A stretch of DNA of 64,000 nucleotides from CAWGMT01 sp963823675 (GCA_963823675.1 CAWGMT010000007.1:124001-188000), one strand, 5' to 3'; positions 33,443 through 43,072 are shown, counted from the first letter of the stretch. Notes: a model not told the origin generated them from the letters alone. A program made the numbers and translations.

Positions 33443-36301
33443 ATGGATTCCTGCGTGTCTGCGGACCAACTCGAGCGACTGCTGGATGAACAGCTCGACG
33501 ATCGACAGCGGGAGGCCGTCTTTGAGCATGTGGAGAGATGCACGACCTGTCAGCAGAGACTGGAGGAGCTCGCTGCCGTCTGGAACGAAGTGCTGGCCAA
33601 AGCGCGTCCGACGCCGGGCGCTGGTCAAGGCGCTCCCGAGCCCAGCTTCTTGCGATCCTTCAAAGACCGCGGCCCGCCAGGCGATCCCGGCCGCCGCGAC
33701 AGGAACACGCTCTCATCGCACCCGGCCGACCTCGGCAGCTCGTCCGCCGCTGAGACAGACCCACCAGTCGAACGTCGGCAGTTGCCAAAGATCGCTGGCT
33801 TTCAGATCGTTCGCGAGATCGGCGAGGGAGGCATGGGAGTTGTCTACGAGGCGATCGAGCTGGCCCTGGGCCGCCATTGCGCGCTCAAGATTCTGCTCGC
33901 GCAGCGTGTCCCGACAACTTCGGTCAAGCGGTTCCACCGCGAGGCGCGCGCCGCCGCCAGACTGCATCACACGAACATCGTGCCCGTCTTCGGCGTGGGC
34001 GAGGACGAAGGTCAGCACTACTACATCATGCAGTTCATCGAGGGTGAAAGCCTGGGGCAGGTTTTCGACCGCCTCGTCCTGTCCGCCCGTCCCGAGGGCC
34101 CCAACTCCGTCTACTTCCGCACCATCGCTCGCATCGGCTGCGATGTGGCCCTTGCCCTGGCCGATGCGCACAAGCAAGGCATTCTCCACCGCGACATCAA
34201 GCCCGCCAACCTGCTGCTCGAAGCCCAGGGAAAGATCTGGGTGACCGATTTCGGCCTGTCCAAGGCGTTCGAGGGAGAAGACCGATTGACCAGGACCGGC
34301 GACATCGTGGGCACCGTCCGCTACATGGCGCCCGAGCGGTTCGATGGCCGCTCGGAGCCCCGGGGCGACGTCTATTCGCTGGGCGTGACCTTGTATGAGC
34401 TGTTGACGCTGCATCCGCTGTTCGGTGAGTCGAATCACGAAAAACTGATCGAGCGGGTCGTGCATGAAGAGCCGGTCCCGCCGCGGCAGCTCGATCGCCG
34501 CATCCCTCGAGACCTCGATACCATCGTACAAAAGGCGATGGCCAAGGAACCCGAGGCGCGTTACGCCTCCGCCGCGGCGCTGGCCGAGGACCTGCGGCGG
34601 TTTCTCGCCAACGAGCCCGTGCTCGCACGCCCGGTCGGCCCCGCTAGGCGGTTGGCCAGGTGGTGCGGAAGGCAGCCAAGACTGGCGACGGCCCTCGGCC
34701 TGGCGACGGCGAGCCTGATCGTGGCGACCGGCCTCTCGATCGCCCTGGCCTGGTCGCAGTACCGCGCCGCGGCGCGGCTCCGCGCCGAGCAGGCGCTGAC
34801 CGAGGTTCACAAAACTCGGGCGGAGGAAAACTTCCGGGATGCCCAGCAAGCGGTCGAGGATTACCTCGCAAGAGTCAGTGATGAGACCCTGCTCAGCCAA
34901 CAGGACTTGGGCGATTTTCGCCCGTTGCGCCGGAGGTTGCTTGAGGATGCGCTCAAATACTATCGACGGTTTCTAGCCCGACACGTGACCGACCCCAAGC
35001 TCCTGGCGGACCAGGCGCTGGCGTACTCGAATATCGCCCGCATCGTCGGCGAGATCGGCTCGGCGAACGAGTCGCTCAGCGTGTGGCAACAGGCGATCTC
35101 GATCCGGGAGAGGATCGCACGCGAAAACCCGACCGATCCCGAGGCCCAGTTCGAGCTGGCGGCCTGTCTTGCCGGTGTCGCCGACAGGCAAGCAATTCTC
35201 GGCCAGCATGATGAGGCGGCACAGGTCTTCGACCGGGCCCTCGCCATCCTGGAGCGGCTGGCTCGTGCCAATCCTGCTGACGGCCTTGTTCGGCGTTTAT
35301 TGGGCGTTTCGCTCAACGCTTATGGCCACGAGCAAGAACGGATCGGCCAGACGGCAGCGGCGCTCCAGTCTTTCCGAAAGGCCATAGCGATTTTCGAGGC
35401 GCCGGTTCGTGACCAGCCCGGCGTCCCCCAACCGCGACGCAAACTCAGCTCCAGTTTCAACGATCTTCTTAGCGCCGCCCGATGGCAATTCGAGCTCGCC
35501 GACGCGTACCAGGGGCTTGGCAATACGCAACAGGCGGTGGCCCTGCCTGCCGAAGCGCTGCATTCCCTCGAGAAGGCACTGACGCTCAGGCGGACACTGG
35601 TCCGCGATCATCCCCAAGTCCTCCCGTATCAGGTTCGCCTAGCTACAACCATCAGTGATATCGGCCTGTTGCTCGACGAAATGGGTCAGTCTGCGGCGGC
35701 GCTCGTTTCTCAGCAAGAGGCCCTGGCGATCTGGGACACCCGGCGTCGCCATTACAGTGATCCGAGCATCGAGGCGGAGCGGGCCGACACCATCAATTGG
35801 ATCGCTGGGCTACAGCACAAGCTGGGCCGAACCGACAAGGCCATCCGGTCGTACGAGCAGGCGCGCGACGTGATCCGGAGACTGGTGCGCGAGCACCCCG
35901 ACGTTGTCCGGTACAGGCAGGCCCTCGACATCGGCGATACGGGGCTTGCTGGGCTCTACCGCAAGGTCGGACGGTGGCACGAGGCACTCGAATTGCTCGA
36001 CGAGGCCCAGAAGACCCTGGAATCGCTTCCTCGGGAGTGGCCCACGTATCATTACCACATGGCCTGCTGCCTTGCACTTCGCATCCCGCCCGAAACTGCG
36101 ACCCCAACCGCGCGCCAGGTCGAGGATAGTCGCCGGTTCGGCGATCAGGCGATGCTCGCGCTTGCGCGCTCGGTGGCCGGTGCATTCAAGACCTTCGAAA
36201 CCTTCCGGTCCGACCCCAACCTTGGCCCGCTCCGCGACCGCAAAGACTTCCAGGACCTGCTCATGGATCTTGCGTTCCCGACCGACCCGTTCGCACGCTA
36301 G
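33443..36301 (+). CDS. Ser/Thr kinase with N-terminal anti-sigma-type zinc finger and TPR region
   Basis: A 952-residue protein. The N-terminus has VFEHVERCTTCQQRLEEL, the H-x3-C-x2-C pattern of zinc-binding anti-sigma domains. The kinase domain follows: REIGEGGMGVVYEAIE, Lys in RHCALKILL, HRD in LHRDIKPANLLLE, DFG in VTDFGLSKAFEG, YMAPERFDG. A membrane helix (ALGLATASLIVATGLSIAL) leads to about 500 residues of TPR-like helical repeats (LAYSNIARIVGEIGSANES and similar). Start ATG 33443 has GAGGA upstream. With the sigma gene 155 bp before it, the finger could hold or recruit the sigma factor at the membrane while the kinase adjusts activity; that is inference. The frame is intact throughout. 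Confidence 0.93.
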   Translation: MDSCVSADQLERLLDEQLDDRQREAVFEHVERCTTCQQRLEELAAVWNEVLAKARPTPGAGQGAPEPSFLRSFKDRGPPGDPGRRDRNTLSSHPADLGSSSAAETDPPVERRQLPKIAGFQIVREIGEGGMGVVYEAIELALGRHCALKILLAQRVPTTSVKRFHREARAAARLHHTNIVPVFGVGEDEGQHYYIMQFIEGESLGQVFDRLVLSARPEGPNSVYFRTIARIGCDVALALADAHKQGILHRDIKPANLLLEAQGKIWVTDFGLSKAFEGEDRLTRTGDIVGTVRYMAPERFDGRSEPRGDVYSLGVTLYELLTLHPLFGESNHEKLIERVVHEEPVPPRQLDRRIPRDLDTIVQKAMAKEPEARYASAAALAEDLRRFLANEPVLARPVGPARRLARWCGRQPRLATALGLATASLIVATGLSIALAWSQYRAAARLRAEQALTEVHKTRAEENFRDAQQAVEDYLARVSDETLLSQQDLGDFRPLRRRLLEDALKYYRRFLARHVTDPKLLADQALAYSNIARIVGEIGSANESLSVWQQAISIRERIARENPTDPEAQFELAACLAGVADRQAILGQHDEAAQVFDRALAILERLARANPADGLVRRLLGVSLNAYGHEQERIGQTAAALQSFRKAIAIFEAPVRDQPGVPQPRRKLSSSFNDLLSAARWQFELADAYQGLGNTQQAVALPAEALHSLEKALTLRRTLVRDHPQVLPYQVRLATTISDIGLLLDEMGQSAAALVSQQEALAIWDTRRRHYSDPSIEAERADTINWIAGLQHKLGRTDKAIRSYEQARDVIRRLVREHPDVVRYRQALDIGDTGLAGLYRKVGRWHEALELLDEAQKTLESLPREWPTYHYHMACCLALRIPPETATPTARQVEDSRRFGDQAMLALARSVAGAFKTFETFRSDPNLGPLRDRKDFQDLLMDLAFPTDPFAR

Positions 36302-36315
36302 AATGAGTCCTGCGT

Positions 36316-36372
36316 AAAGGTGTCAGGAACCAATTATCCCTGCCGGGCTCCGAATTGGATCGTGACACCTTT
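36316..36372. repeat. 57-bp imperfect hairpin with AAAGGTGTCA ends
   Basis: AAAGGTGTCA and TGACACCTTT are perfect 10-bp inverted ends; inside them CCAATT and AATTGG add a second stem. It lies just after the kinase stop. It resembles short REP or MITE-type palindromes mobilised by RAYT transposases; one is encoded at 42001-43072. It could also act as a terminator. Confidence 0.5.
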
Positions 36373-36382
36373 GTACGCCGCG

Positions 36383-36630
36383 TCACTTTGGCTTGGCGAA
36401 CGTACCGTCATCGACCTTGTCCAGGACCGCGAACTCGGTGATGACCTGGGAATACCCCGACCCGAAGCCGGCAGACGTGACCTCGATCCGCGTTGCCTTT
36501 TTGATTCCGCCGAAGTCCTTGTAGTCGGAGAAGATTGTCTCTCGGGATCACTTGCAGGTACAGCGAGCGCTTTTCGTCGGCAATCGACTTGTAACCGACA
36601 GCTCGCAGATTGTTCCGTGGGCCGGCTGGT
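36383..36630 (-). pseudogene. C-terminal fragment of an unidentified protein
   Basis: Read on the minus strand, VGYKSIADEKRSLYLQVIP joins, after a frame change, TIFSDYKDFGGIKKATRIEV and then QVITEFAVLDKVDDGTFAKP before a TGA at 36383. The ending resembles the last strand of lipoprotein-sorting-factor-like proteins that assess a parameter such as a user-supplied metabolite or hydrolysis product, but this is weak. No start codon or 5' part remains. The rest of the 36302-36645 gap holds only the hairpin. Confidence 0.45.
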
Positions 36631-36645
36631 GCTCTAATAAGATCG

Positions 36646-37266
36646 ATGTGGCCTGAACCGACTGAAACGCGAGCCATGCTCGAGCGCGCGGCGGGCGAAG
36701 ACCGGTCGGCCATCGATCGGTTGCTGGCTGCGCATCGCGAGCCCCTGCGCTTGATGATCGCCGCGCGACTGGATCGCTCGCTGGGACGACGTGAAGACGC
36801 CAGCGACGTGGTGCAAGACGTTTTGCTCGAGGCCAGCCGGCGCCTCGCCGAATACTTGCGCCATCCGCCCATGCCGTTCCCGCTCTGGCTCCGGCAGATC
36901 GCCCGTGATCGGCTCATCGACGTCCACCGGCGCCACCGCGTCGCCGGGCGTCGCAGCGTCGATCGTGAACGCTCCCTCACGGCTCACGAATTCCTCGACC
37001 GCTCGTCTTTTGATCTGGCCAGCGCTCTGCGCGATTCTGGGCCGACGCCCGCGGCCCTGGCGATCCGCCGCGAGCTGGTCGATCGGTTTCACGCCGCCCT
37101 CGAACAACTCGGCGAAGAAGACCGCGAAATCCTGATCATGCGCCACTTCGAGCACCTTACCAATTCCGAAACCGCGGCGGGACTGGGACTGAGCGAGCCC
37201 GCAGCCGGGATGCGCGATCTGCGAGCGCCTGCGCCGGCTGCGTGCCGTCCTGGCCGCGCGACCTGA
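36646..37266 (+). CDS. ECF-type sigma factor, frameshifted at the C-terminus
   Basis: About 206 residues, MWPEPTETRAMLERAAGED. Region 2: DASDVVQDVLLEASRRLAEY and LRQIARDRLIDVHRRHRV; region 4: GEEDREILIMRHFEHLTNSE and ETAAGLGLSEPAAG. Near 37228 an extra C turns the expected LRALRRLRAVLAARPDE into LRAPAPAACRPGRAT and stops at 37266. Without it the frame would run to 37354 and overlap the next gene. The sigma gene at 15207 is shifted at the same place in the protein and both contain GCGCCTGCGC there. Only the extreme C-terminus after the helix-turn-helix is altered, so activity may survive. It precedes a kinase gene. Confidence 0.85.
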   Translation: MWPEPTETRAMLERAAGEDRSAIDRLLAAHREPLRLMIAARLDRSLGRREDASDVVQDVLLEASRRLAEYLRHPPMPFPLWLRQIARDRLIDVHRRHRVAGRRSVDRERSLTAHEFLDRSSFDLASALRDSGPTPAALAIRRELVDRFHAALEQLGEEDREILIMRHFEHLTNSETAAGLGLSEPAAGMRDLRAPAPAACRPGRAT

Positions 37267-37280
37267 CGAGGTACAGCGCC

Positions 37281-39015
37281 TATGTGCTCGGCGCCGTTTG
37301 ATCCGCCGGTCGCGACCCGCGACGATCAACTCGCGCGGCTCCTGGCCGAAATGACCGAAAGTCGCCCATCACGGCCAGGTTCCCGACGTCGAGGCAATCG
37401 CTCGGGAACATCCTGAGCTGGCGCAGAGCTCCGTGAGCTCTGGCTGACGGCGCAGGTCGCCGATGAGCTTGCCCGCTCGGTTGAAATCGACGCCACGGTT
37501 GATCACGCACCGGCGAACGTGATGGCCAGAGACCAGGAGGACGCCGCTGGCTCCGGGCATCCGCACATCGGTGATTGTGAGCTGATCGAGGAACTGGGAC
37601 GAGGGGGCATGGGAGTGGTTTATCGCGCTTTGGAACTTGGCCTGGCGCGGATCGTGGCGCTCAAGATCCTGCGAGACCCGCTGGCTGCCTCGGCGCTCGA
37701 CGTGGCTCGTTTCCGCGCCGAGGCGAGCTCGGCAGCCCGGCTCGATCATCCGCACATTGTCCCGGTGTATGCTGTGGGCGATCACGCAGGACAGCCGTAC
37801 TTCATCATGAAGCTCATCGAGGGCCAGTCGCTGGCGTGCCGGCTGGCTGATGGCCCCATCCCTCCGCGCGAGGCAGCGGCTTTGCTGGCACCCATTGCCC
37901 GCGCGGTGGATTATGCACACTGCCATGGCGTTCTTCATCGCGACCTGAAGCCGTCGAATATCCTGGTTGATCGCGAAGGCCGGCCGCACGTGGCGGACTT
38001 CGGTCTCGCCAAACGGCTCGACGTGGATCTCGAGCTGACTTCCTCCGGCGCGATCGTCGGTACGCCCGGCTACATGGCACCCGAGCAGATCGGCATGGGG
38101 CGAGGCCGGGTCAGCCCGGCGAGCGATGTCTACGGGCTGGGAGCGATTCTCTACCAGATGCTGACCGGCCGGCCGCCGTTTCAGGCCGCTTCGGCGCTCG
38201 ACACGATCTTCCTGGTGCTGGAGCAGGACCCACTGCCGCCTCGCTTGCTGAATCCGCGTGTTGACCGCGACCTGGAGCTGATTGCGCTGCGGTGTTTGCA
38301 GAAACCGGCCGATCTTCGCTACCCGAGCGCGGCAGACCTGGCCTCTGACCTCGAGGCGTACCTCTCGGGCGAGCCCATTTCGGCCCGGTCGGGACGATTG
38401 ACGACGGTAATCAGCCGGGCGTTGCGCGAGACACATCACGCGGTCGTGCTCGAGAATTGGGGGCTACTTTGGATCTGGCACAGCGTGGTGGTGCTGTTGC
38501 TCTGCCTGCTTACCAATTATCTGCAAGAGCAGGGAATCCAATCGCCGGGGCCATATTTGCTCATCTGGATTGTTGGCTTCAGCGGCTGGGCCGCCATCTT
38601 CTGGTGGCTGCGGCATCGTGGCGGTCCGGTGACATTCGTCGAACGCCAGATCGCCCATGTCTGGGGCGCAAGCATGGTCGGCTGTTCCTTGCTCTTTTTG
38701 ATCGAGATCCTGCTCGGCATGCCGGTTTTGAGCCTTTCGCCGGTGCTGGCGGTCCTGGGGGGGATGGTGTTCTTGATCAAGGCCGGAATCCTCTCCGGGA
38801 TTTTCTATATCCCGGCTGCCGCGATGTTCCTGACCGCCGCTTTGATGGCAATCTGGCCGCGGTTCGCGGTCACAATGTTCGGTGTGGTGTCGGGCGTGGG
38901 ATTCTTCGTGCCCGGTTTGATGTATCACTACCGTCGCGTGCGTTCGGGCCAAACCAGCCAGCCTCGCCCTCCCATTCGCGCGATAAATTTCGTGTCTCCA
39001 AGAAATTTGCGGTGA
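37281..39015 (+). CDS. Ser/Thr protein kinase with multi-span C-terminus, frameshifted near the N-terminus
   Basis: The natural start is probably ATG 37281 (MCSAPFDPPVATRDDQL), but the frame changes near 37360 and 37420 before it is open from about 37420 to 39015. The rebuilt N-terminus (VPDVEAIAREHPELA, ELRELWLTAQVADEL) matches the helical region that precedes planctomycete kinases. Kinase: LGRGGMGVVYRALE, Lys in RIVALKILRD, HRD in LHRDLKPSNILVD, DFG in VADFGLAKRL, YMAPEQIG. The C-terminal third has about five membrane helices (LLWIWHSVVVLLLCLL, GASMVGCSLLFLIEILLG and others). As given, translation could restart at ATG 37522. It heads a run of membrane genes ending with PspA, so envelope status is a likely signal. 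Confidence 0.85.
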
Positions 39016-39095
39016 AAGCGGTTAATCGCGGCCCTGGGCTGCGGTTCTTCTTCTGGGACGGCTGACAGAATGTTCGCTGGCAAAGGAGAAGATCG

Positions 39096-39723
39096 ATGTT
39101 GCGTGCACAGTTGCGATCCGGCGTCGCGCAGGTGGGCCTGGCCCTGCGCGAGCCTGAAGAGTTCACCCGCCGCTGGCATGGCGGCGAGGTCCTGTATCCT
39201 TGGTGGGTGTTCCTGGCGCTCGCCTTCACGGCGATTCTCGGTACGTTCGACCTATGGTCTGACGATGGGAATTCTTGGTGGTGCGAGCACGATTCTGCTT
39301 GACGCCGTTCGCTGTACGACCGCCGCCGGGCTGGCGTGGGGAATCGCCCTGCCATCCCTGTACATCTTCAATAGCCTTTCGGGCTCGCGGCTCAAGCCCA
39401 GCACGACGCTCTTGGCGGCGCTCGTGACCACGAGCTGGGGAGGCCTGGCCATGCTCGCCTCGATCCCGATCAACTGGTTTTTCATCGTGTCGCTTCACGA
39501 CCTGGTGGCAGATCCGCATCGCGTGACGTGGCTGGTGCGTGGTGTGAATCTCGTCGTTTTCGCCGGCGTGGGTATTTCGATGGTCGACATCTTCGGCCGG
39601 GTCGTCGAGGTACTCGAGCCCCAGCGCGGTCGATGGCCGGTTTTGTGGCTGGCGGTGGTCTCGGCGATCGGTAGCGAGCTGTTCTACGCGTTCGGGCTCT
39701 TTGACTTCGCATTTGGTAGCTGA
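39096..39723 (+). CDS. Multi-span membrane protein (Yip1-like), frameshifted
   Basis: Starts at ATG 39096, seven bases after AAAGGAGA. MLRAQLRSGVAQVGLALREP is followed by YPWWVFLALAFTAILGT. Near 39245 the frame changes and continues with TYGLTMGILGG, then helices IALPSLYIFNSLSG, LLAALVTTSWGGLAMLASI and LVVFAGVGISMVDIFG, ending FYAFGLFDFAFGS. The P-x-x-F start, YPWxVFLAL and several helices resemble Yip1-type membrane proteins, but I hold that loosely. It probably acts with the next two membrane proteins and PspA. The single indel is consistent with an assembly error because both halves fit one family. Confidence 0.6.
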
Positions 39724-39770
39724 TCGACAGGGTGGCTGGACCTTTTGTCCGGCAAAGGAGGAATCGCGCC

Positions 39771-40514
39771 ATGCAGACGATGACAATCGGCGAGCCCGTC
39801 ACAGAGGGCTGTACGACCGACTCGCCCGCCAGTACCAACGACCCCAGGACCACTGACCTGGTCGACCTGATGCTCAAGGACCGCCGGCGGCTCGATGCGC
39901 TCATTCGCGACGAGTCGCTCGCGCCGGAGCTGATTCCCAGGCTCTTGACCGTTGCGCTTCTGGGATTCACGATCTTCGGCGTCGCAGCCACGCTGATCCT
40001 GAACCTTGAGCCTTCGCTGCCCGCGTGGGTGCCCCGGGCGCACTGGTCGGACGGCACATTTGCCAACCTGACCCTGGCCTACGCGGTGGGCATGGTCGCG
40101 GCCACGGGCGTTTGCCTGCCGAGTTTTTACTTCTACGGGCTGCTCGCCGGCATCAAGCTGTCGATGCTCCAATCGACCGCGCACGCCGTGAAGTGCCTGG
40201 CAGTCACGTCGGTCGTGCTCGTGGGCGCCGTGCCGATCTACGTCGCGGTGTCGCTCGGAATGATCGTCTTCTCGGCCTCGGCGGAGTTACTCCGCATGAC
40301 GACCGCTGTGGGGCTCGCCATGCCGTTCGTGGCTGGTCTCTGGGGAGTCAGAACATTGTTCCTGGGGTTCACGGATTTCGCCGATACGGTGCCGGCGTGT
40401 CGCAAGGCCGAGCGGGCGTGTTTCCTGCGCCGCCTGACCGTGGCCTGGGCCGCCTGCTATACGGCCGTCACGCCTCTCATGATCATCTGGCTTTGGACGC
40501 GCCTTTCTGGCTAA
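39771..40514 (+). CDS. Multi-span membrane protein of the PspA cluster
   Basis: A 247-residue protein starting MQTMTIGEPVTEGCTTDS with AAAGGAGGAATCGCGCC before the ATG. The first 60 residues are soluble (LVDLMLKDRRRLDALIRDES), then about five helices (LLTVALLGFTIFGVAATLIL, YAVGMVAATGVCLPSFYFYG, CLAVTSVVLVGAVPIYVAVS, AVGLAMPFVAGLWGV, AWAACYTAVTPLMIIWLW). No known domain recognised. Its length and gene position parallel the preceding Yip1-like gene. Membrane partner of the downstream coiled-coil and PspA proteins is a reasonable guess. Confidence 0.6.
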   Translation: MQTMTIGEPVTEGCTTDSPASTNDPRTTDLVDLMLKDRRRLDALIRDESLAPELIPRLLTVALLGFTIFGVAATLILNLEPSLPAWVPRAHWSDGTFANLTLAYAVGMVAATGVCLPSFYFYGLLAGIKLSMLQSTAHAVKCLAVTSVVLVGAVPIYVAVSLGMIVFSASAELLRMTTAVGLAMPFVAGLWGVRTLFLGFTDFADTVPACRKAERACFLRRLTVAWAACYTAVTPLMIIWLWTRLSG

Positions 40515-40550
40515 GTTTGGCTGCGACCGCCCAGTTGAGGAGGTAATCCC

Positions 40551-41339
40551 ATGACTTTTGCCGCGACGATGATCTTTTATCATCTGATCGGGTTTGGCGT
40601 GGCGACAGCCGTTTTCCTGGCGGATTCACGCCAGGGCCGGCTGTTGCCGGTTTTCCGGCTAGCGACCGCGGTCGTGTTCTGGCCGCTGTACGTGCCGATC
40701 TTGCTCGCGGGCTCGCAGCCTGGTCCGCATTCCGAAGCTGCTCCGTCGCAGGTCGACTGCGACGCGATGTTCCAGGCGATTTCGCGGGTCGAGGCCGAGC
40801 TCGAGACGGCGCTGGCGAGCCTGGATGGCTGGGTCGAAGACGTGCTGGCACACGAGGCTGGCCGCTTCCACGAGCTGAGCACGGCCTGGCGCGCCCAGGC
40901 CGAACGCATTCGCGAGATGGACCGCCTCCTGGCGAAAACCGAGTCGGCGGACCGCCAGGCAGCGTCCGATGCTGCCGGTGAGGGTGCAAGCGATCGATAC
41001 CGTCACAGCGAGCACACTCGCCGCGCGAATCTCGCCCGCTTGCGCGAGGTACGAAACCAGGCATTCGAGGACCTGATGGGCACGCTGGCCTGGGTACGTG
41101 AGCTGGTGTCGATGATCCATCTGGCCAAGTTCACGGGAGCACCCGCTTCGCGGGCCGAGGAACTGGTGGCCCAGGTTGCCGCCGCCATCGAGGGGATCTC
41201 GGCAGTGACATGGCAAGAGCGCGGGCCGGAATCGAATGATTTGTCCCAGGGTACGGCTTTGATCCCAACGCATTCCCAAGAGGAGATGGTCTCATGCGAC
41301 TTTTCCAGCGAATCGGCGACATCATCGCCGCGAACTTGA
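40551..41339 (+). CDS. Membrane-anchored coiled-coil protein upstream of pspA
   Basis: A 262-residue protein; GAGGAGG lies eight bases before ATG 40551. Two membrane segments at the N-terminus (MIFYHLIGFGVATAVFL and VVFWPLYVPILLAG), then a long helical, charged cytoplasmic region (ISRVEAELETALASLDGWVE, LARLREVRNQAFEDLMG) likely to form coiled coils. The last 15 codons overlap the pspA start by 46 bp, so the two are translationally linked. No family recognised. By place it could be the membrane receptor that recruits PspA, a role held by PspB/PspC in enterobacteria; this is inference. Confidence 0.65.
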   Translation: MTFAATMIFYHLIGFGVATAVFLADSRQGRLLPVFRLATAVVFWPLYVPILLAGSQPGPHSEAAPSQVDCDAMFQAISRVEAELETALASLDGWVEDVLAHEAGRFHELSTAWRAQAERIREMDRLLAKTESADRQAASDAAGEGASDRYRHSEHTRRANLARLREVRNQAFEDLMGTLAWVRELVSMIHLAKFTGAPASRAEELVAQVAAAIEGISAVTWQERGPESNDLSQGTALIPTHSQEEMVSCDFSSESATSSPRT

Positions 41340-41968
41340 ACGACCTGGTCGACCGGTTTGAGGATCCGGAGGTCATGCTCAAGCAAGCCATCCGGGAGAT
41401 GGATACGATGATCGAAGGTGCCACCGCCGGTGCGGCCCGCGCCATCGCCGGTGAGCGGCTGCTGTCGAAAGACCTGTCGGACCACCAGCAAAAGGCTGTG
41501 CGCTGGCGGGCGAGAGCGGAGGAAGAAGTCTCGCGCGGTGATGACGATCTGGCCCGCCAGGCGATCGCCCGCGCGCACGAGCACGAGGCGATGGCCCGGG
41601 CGCTCCTGGAACAGCGAACCTCGGCCGAGCAGACGGCGCAGGCCCTTCGCAACCAGATTGCCGCGATGAGGGCCAAGGAGGCCGAGGCCCGCCGGAAGCT
41701 CGCCAGCCTGGCGGCCCGGCGGCAGGTTGCCCAGACCAGTCGCGTTCAGCACGAGATAGCCGGTGGCTACTCGAGCCGGACCAAAGGGTTCGCGCGGTTC
41801 GAGAGAATGCATCACCAGATCGAGCAGGCCGAAGCCGAGGCCGAAGCCCTGGGCGAGCTCTACGAGAGCGCCGACATCAGCCTCGAGGCGGAAATCGAGT
41901 CGCGCGAGCAAGCTCGCCGCATCGAGGCCGAGCTCGCCGCACTCAAGGAGCGGCTCGGGAAGCAATAG
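41294..41968 (+). CDS. pspA: PspA/IM30 (Vipp1) family protein
   Basis: A 224-residue, fully helical protein starting MRLFQRIGDIIAANLNDLVD, which is the typical membrane-binding first helix of PspA/IM30. Then FEDPEVMLKQAIREMDTMIE, long coiled coils (RARAEEEVSRGDDDLARQAI, ARRKLASLAARRQ) and a C-terminal helix ending LKERLGKQ. The length is standard for the family. These ESCRT-III-like proteins bind stressed membranes and form rods. The gene is last in a run starting with an ECF sigma factor and a kinase, and includes three membrane proteins, so the run is probably an envelope-stress operon. AGAGGAGATGGTCTC gives a ribosome-binding site. Confidence 0.88.
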   Translation: MRLFQRIGDIIAANLNDLVDRFEDPEVMLKQAIREMDTMIEGATAGAARAIAGERLLSKDLSDHQQKAVRWRARAEEEVSRGDDDLARQAIARAHEHEAMARALLEQRTSAEQTAQALRNQIAAMRAKEAEARRKLASLAARRQVAQTSRVQHEIAGGYSSRTKGFARFERMHHQIEQAEAEAEALGELYESADISLEAEIESREQARRIEAELAALKERLGKQ

Positions 41969-42000
41969 GACGCGCAGCTCCGTGCCCGCCGTTCTTCGGC

Positions 42001-43072
42001 TTAGCGGTTTCCTTGTTTATGCAACCCTTTGTTTTTTGTTTTTCTGGCCCTTCGGGATGAGCCCGAGGTGTGTCCACGGTCGGCCGAGGGACGGCCGGGG
42101 GCTGATGCACTCGCCCTCCTCAGGATTTCGGCCAGATCATCGGACAGTTGCGGCGACGCTTTCAGCCGCGCTTCCAGCCGACGCGTCAGGTTGGGCACGC
42201 TGTCGGCTCGCGACAGGCCCAGCCATTCGGCCAGTTGCCGCAGAGGTGCCTCGGTGTGGCGGCGGCAGAGCCAGGCCGCGACCGCCCGCGCCAGATGTGG
42301 GTCATCCCGGCGCGACAACGACGAGCCGTCCAGGCCGTAGAATTCCGCCACCGCGGCGAAGATCCGTTTCGGGTCCAGACCGGCAAGCTGTCGAGCCTCG
42401 GGGATGGGAGGGTTGGACCGGACGGGACCGGCCCGGCTTCGCAACCGAGCCACGAATCGCTCCGAGCCCAGGATCCAGCCGCCAATGGCCTCTCGAAACG
42501 GCGGTGGCGGGGGATCGGTCAAGCCGGCCTCCACGAAACGGATGTAGTCGCGGCGCGCATCGCGCCCGCCGCTGACCGCCCTGCCGGGCCGCCAGCAGCG
42601 CGTCGTGGGCCACCCAGGGCTGCGCGCGTCGCGCATCGCGATAGCCGGGATAGCTCGACCACTCCCATTGCTCGGGACGCCGCACCAGGCCCGCCCGCAC
42701 CGGGTTGAGGTGAATGTAGCGGCTCACCATCCAGTAATGACTTTCGTCCTCGATCATCTCGGTGCGGTACCGCCCCTGGAACAGGTGCCCCGGGCGCCGC
42801 CAGCGCCGCCCCGCCCAGATCGCATAGCCCGAGAGGAAACTCTGCATTCCCGCGCCGAGGTTGGGACGGGGCGTCCTGAGCAGCAGATGGAGATGATTTC
42901 CCATGACGACGTAACAGAGCAACTCCCACCCGCAGCGCACGACAGCCTGTCCAAGGCCGTCGATCAACCTCCGTCGGTCCGCATCATCACGGACGATCTT
43001 TTGGCGTGCGTTGCCGCGCGCCATGACGTGATAGATGGCGCCCTCAAATTCGATCCGCAGTCGCCGTGGCAT
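42001..43072 (-). CDS. REP-associated tyrosine transposase (RAYT), frameshifted
   Basis: Y1-type HUH transposase of the RAYT group. MPRRLRIEFEGAIYHVMARG, then YVVMGNHLHLLLRTP, which carries the HxH metal site, and YIHLNPVRAGLVRRPE, then WSSYPGYRDA. Near 42590 the frame changes and continues RDARRDYIRFVEAGLTDPP, EAIGGWILGSERFVARLRS and a C-terminal helical domain ending NKGLHKQGNR at 42001. RAYTs nick single-stranded REP palindromes and spread them through genomes. Here a paired REP (REPIN-like) lies 176 bp upstream of its start, and further palindromes up to 43871. The single indel makes present activity uncertain. Confidence 0.88.

Noticed and set aside
33713..34900. 395-codon minus-strand frame opposite the zinc-finger kinase
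   Set aside because: Antisense of kinase HRD and DFG motifs; no ribosome-binding site or domain.
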